From NCBI RefSeq assembly GCF_003994855.1, contig NZ_CP034142.1, positions 868,001 to 932,000 on the forward strand: a stretch of 64,000 nt of DNA, read 5' to 3'. Under the pieces are notes generated by a model. That model searched no databases and was not told the DNA's origin. It saw only the letters and a program-made list of their open reading frames with translations. The stretch comes from Marinobacter sp. NP-4(2019). GTDB taxonomy: Bacteria > Pseudomonadota > Gammaproteobacteria > Pseudomonadales > Oleiphilaceae. This document shows, piece after piece, positions 62,434 to 64,000 of this stretch. The position numbers and the translations under genes were made by a program. Each line of letters begins with the position of its first letter. Positions within the stretch are counted from its first letter, which is position 1.

Positions 62434-64000
62434 TTAATTACTTTTCGATAGCTTTCCCAGTGTCCACAGGCCGGCGTATTTGTTGAACGTAACCTGAGCA
62501 TAGGTTACGGCGGTCAGATATCCCACCGCACCATCCAGAAAACCAAAACGGATAAAGTAGACCTGCACAAAGGTCATCAAACCGCGTAGGGTGGGATAGA
62601 TCATGGTCCGGGTTTTCTTACCTTTGCGGTGCTTCTCCCTGGCGCCCAGCCAAGCGTACTTGGCGCTTTTCTCCAGGGAATGCCCGAAGTCCCGATGAGT
62701 ATAGTGGGTGAGTCGGCCGCGAAGGGTTTTAACCTTGCGGCCTTCCGGAATCAGGATGCGCTCGTGAACCAGCGCATCGGAGAATCGCACTCCTTCCCGT
62801 CGGAACAACCGTAGAGGCGCCCGTCCACTGCGCCCGAAATCCAGGCGCTTTCCATATATGGTCACCGCCCAGGGCAGCTTATAGGCATCGGCATCAGGCT
62901 CTGATAGATGGTGGTTAATTTCTCTCGCCAGCTCAGGTGTAACGCGTTCGTCAGCATCCAGAGACAGAACCCAGTCACCGCTTGCCTTATCAAGAGCGCG
63001 TTGCTTCTGAATACCAAACCCTGGCCAGTCAGTTACTTCAACAACATCGGCGTATTGACGGGCAATCTCGACCGTCCTGTCGGAACTGCCGCTGTCCAGA
63101 ACTATGATTTCATCGGCGACCAATCGCGCTGATTTGAGACAGTCCTCGATGTGATCTTCTTCGTTCATGGTGATCACGGTCGCGGATACGCTGACCTTGC
63201 GCTGACGGGTGTAGGAGGCAGCCAGTTCGTTAAACATGGCGCTGACAAAACCGGCAACCCCTAGCAAATAGAAAGTGAGAAACAGGCTGCGGTCGAAGGT
63301 CGCTTCGGTGAGCCCGAAGGTCAGATACCCTGTGGGGAGCATGGCACCGGCAATGGCCAGGCAGGCGACCGGTTTGTGGGGGTTACGGAGTTGTCGGGCA
63401 AATACGGCAAACGGAATGCCGAGCAGAAACAGCCAGCTGAGGATGCCGAGAGTTCCCCGGGTGGCCGCTGCCTGCAGGAAATCGTTGTGGGCGTGGTCTG
63501 TGCAGCATGACAGGAAGTTTCTGTGTACATCGTCAGACTCGCCATGTGCTTGCGCAGCCAGTTTGTAGCCATTCAGGCCCGCCCCGGTCAGGGGATTGTC
63601 ACCGAACGTGTTCCAGGCGACCTGCCAGGCCTCGAAGCGCAGCTGGATGCTGGGATCAAGCTCACCCTCGGACACCTGCTCAATGGTATCTGTAACCCGG
63701 TTGCTGGATAACACAGCGCTGACGATGAGGACCGCGATTGCCAGGATGGCCGGGATGCGTGCACGGGCAGGCACCAGAGCGAGGAAAAACAGCAGTAGAA
63801 CCGGAAGAGCAATCAGATTGCTACGGGTCTGCGAGAGCAGGGCGATAAGGATGCCCGTGGAACCAATGGCCAGTGCCAGTATTGCGAGTCCTTTTTGATT
63901 GTTGTGCCAGAAGTGGAAGCAGGCCACCCAGGATATAACGCTGGCAAGCAGTGTGAGGTTGCCGAAGGTGATGGGGTTGATGCCACCGCCAAAACGGTAG
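62434..64000 (-). CDS. O-antigen ligase-like membrane domain fused to a glycosyltransferase family 2 domain (N-terminus outside window)
   Basis: A continuous minus-strand frame of about 521 visible residues open to the window edge. The first 265 or so are hydrophobic with the Wzy_C/WaaL pattern (FGGGINPITFGNLTLL, then RFEAWQVAWNTFGDNPLTGAGLNGY and DHAHNDFLQAAATRGTLG). From about residue 275 a GT2 (WaaE/KdtX-like) domain begins: VSATVITMNEEDHIEDCL, VLDSGSSDRTVEIA, LSLDADERV. The linker is only some 10-15 residues and contains no homopolymer. The ligase part would transfer O-antigen or another glycan to lipid A-core in the periplasm; WaaE-type domains add glucose to core heptose in the cytosol. 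Whether one polypeptide or two is made is open. Confidence 0.85.
   Translation of the reverse strand, partial: YRFGGGINPITFGNLTLLASVISWVACFHFWHNNQKGLAILALAIGSTGILIALLSQTRSNLIALPVLLLFFLALVPARARIPAILAIAVLIVSAVLSSNRVTDTIEQVSEGELDPSIQLRFEAWQVAWNTFGDNPLTGAGLNGYKLAAQAHGESDDVHRNFLSCCTDHAHNDFLQAAATRGTLGILSWLFLLGIPFAVFARQLRNPHKPVACLAIAGAMLPTGYLTFGLTEATFDRSLFLTFYLLGVAGFVSAMFNELAASYTRQRKVSVSATVITMNEEDHIEDCLKSARLVADEIIVLDSGSSDRTVEIARQYADVVEVTDWPGFGIQKQRALDKASGDWVLSLDADERVTPELAREINHHLSEPDADAYKLPWAVTIYGKRLDFGRSGRAPLRLFRREGVRFSDALVHERILIPEGRKVKTLRGRLTHYTHRDFGHSLEKSAKYAWLGAREKHRKGKKTRTMIYPTLRGLMTFVQVYFIRFGFLDGAVGYLTAVTYAQVTFNKYAGLWTLGKLSKSN

Overview
The window is a chromosomal segment of a gammaproteobacterium. 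The order birA-coaX-SPOR protein-tRNA cluster-tuf-secE-nusG-rplKAJL-rpoBC-str-S10-spc-alpha, followed by a heme-ligand-less bacterioferritin, uvrA, a YajR-type MFS transporter and ssb, and by glnE-ilvE next to a lipopolysaccharide core cluster, is the arrangement of Pseudomonas/Marinobacter-type genomes. Protein sequences and moderate GC content point to Marinobacter or a close marine relative. This is inference from gene order and protein recognition, not a database result.

Layout. 1-2683: tail of an unrecognised protein, terminator, birA, coaX (reading frame broken near its end) and a SPOR-domain protein. 2715-4461: tRNA-Thr, -Tyr, -Gly, -Thr, first EF-Tu gene and tRNA-Trp. 4495-16476: secE, nusG, rplK (frame-broken), rplA, L10 leader, rplJ, rplL, attenuator, rpoB, rpoC. 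16644-20958: str operon (rpsL, rpsG, fusA, second tuf), closed by a strong terminator. 21147-31756: S10 and spc operons as one run, with a consensus sigma70 promoter ahead of rpsJ. 31897-34767: alpha operon with its own promoter and terminator. 34962-40426: bacterioferritin, uvrA (reverse), MFS transporter, ssb. 40526-45414 (reverse): ntrC, ntrB, a DUF4124 protein and glnA; a sigma54-type promoter and several NtrC-type sites lie upstream of glnA, and another NtrC-type site lies upstream of ntrBC. 45973-55957: typA, proline iminopeptidase, dtd, an outer-membrane porin, a CYTH phosphatase, a potassium channel (reverse) and glnE. 56037-64000: ilvE, a DUF6165 protein, and an LPS-core/surface-glycan cluster (GT9, Kdo kinase, GT4, CDP-glycerol-type transferase, GT25, and an O-antigen ligase fused to a GT2 domain that runs off the window).

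Function. About half of the window is the transcription/translation core. The second theme is nitrogen control: glnA, its adenylyltransferase glnE and the NtrBC two-component system all lie within 15 kb. The third is the envelope: porin, LPS core assembly and ligation.

Unusual points. Two conserved genes (coaX, rplK) each carry a one-base deletion at a homopolymer, most simply sequencing or assembly errors. The two tuf genes are essentially identical. The bacterioferritin lacks its heme-ligand Met. The LPS cluster contains the ligase-GT2 fusion and an AT-rich GT25 gene. I saw no mobile element, CRISPR array, prophage or clearly new defence system.
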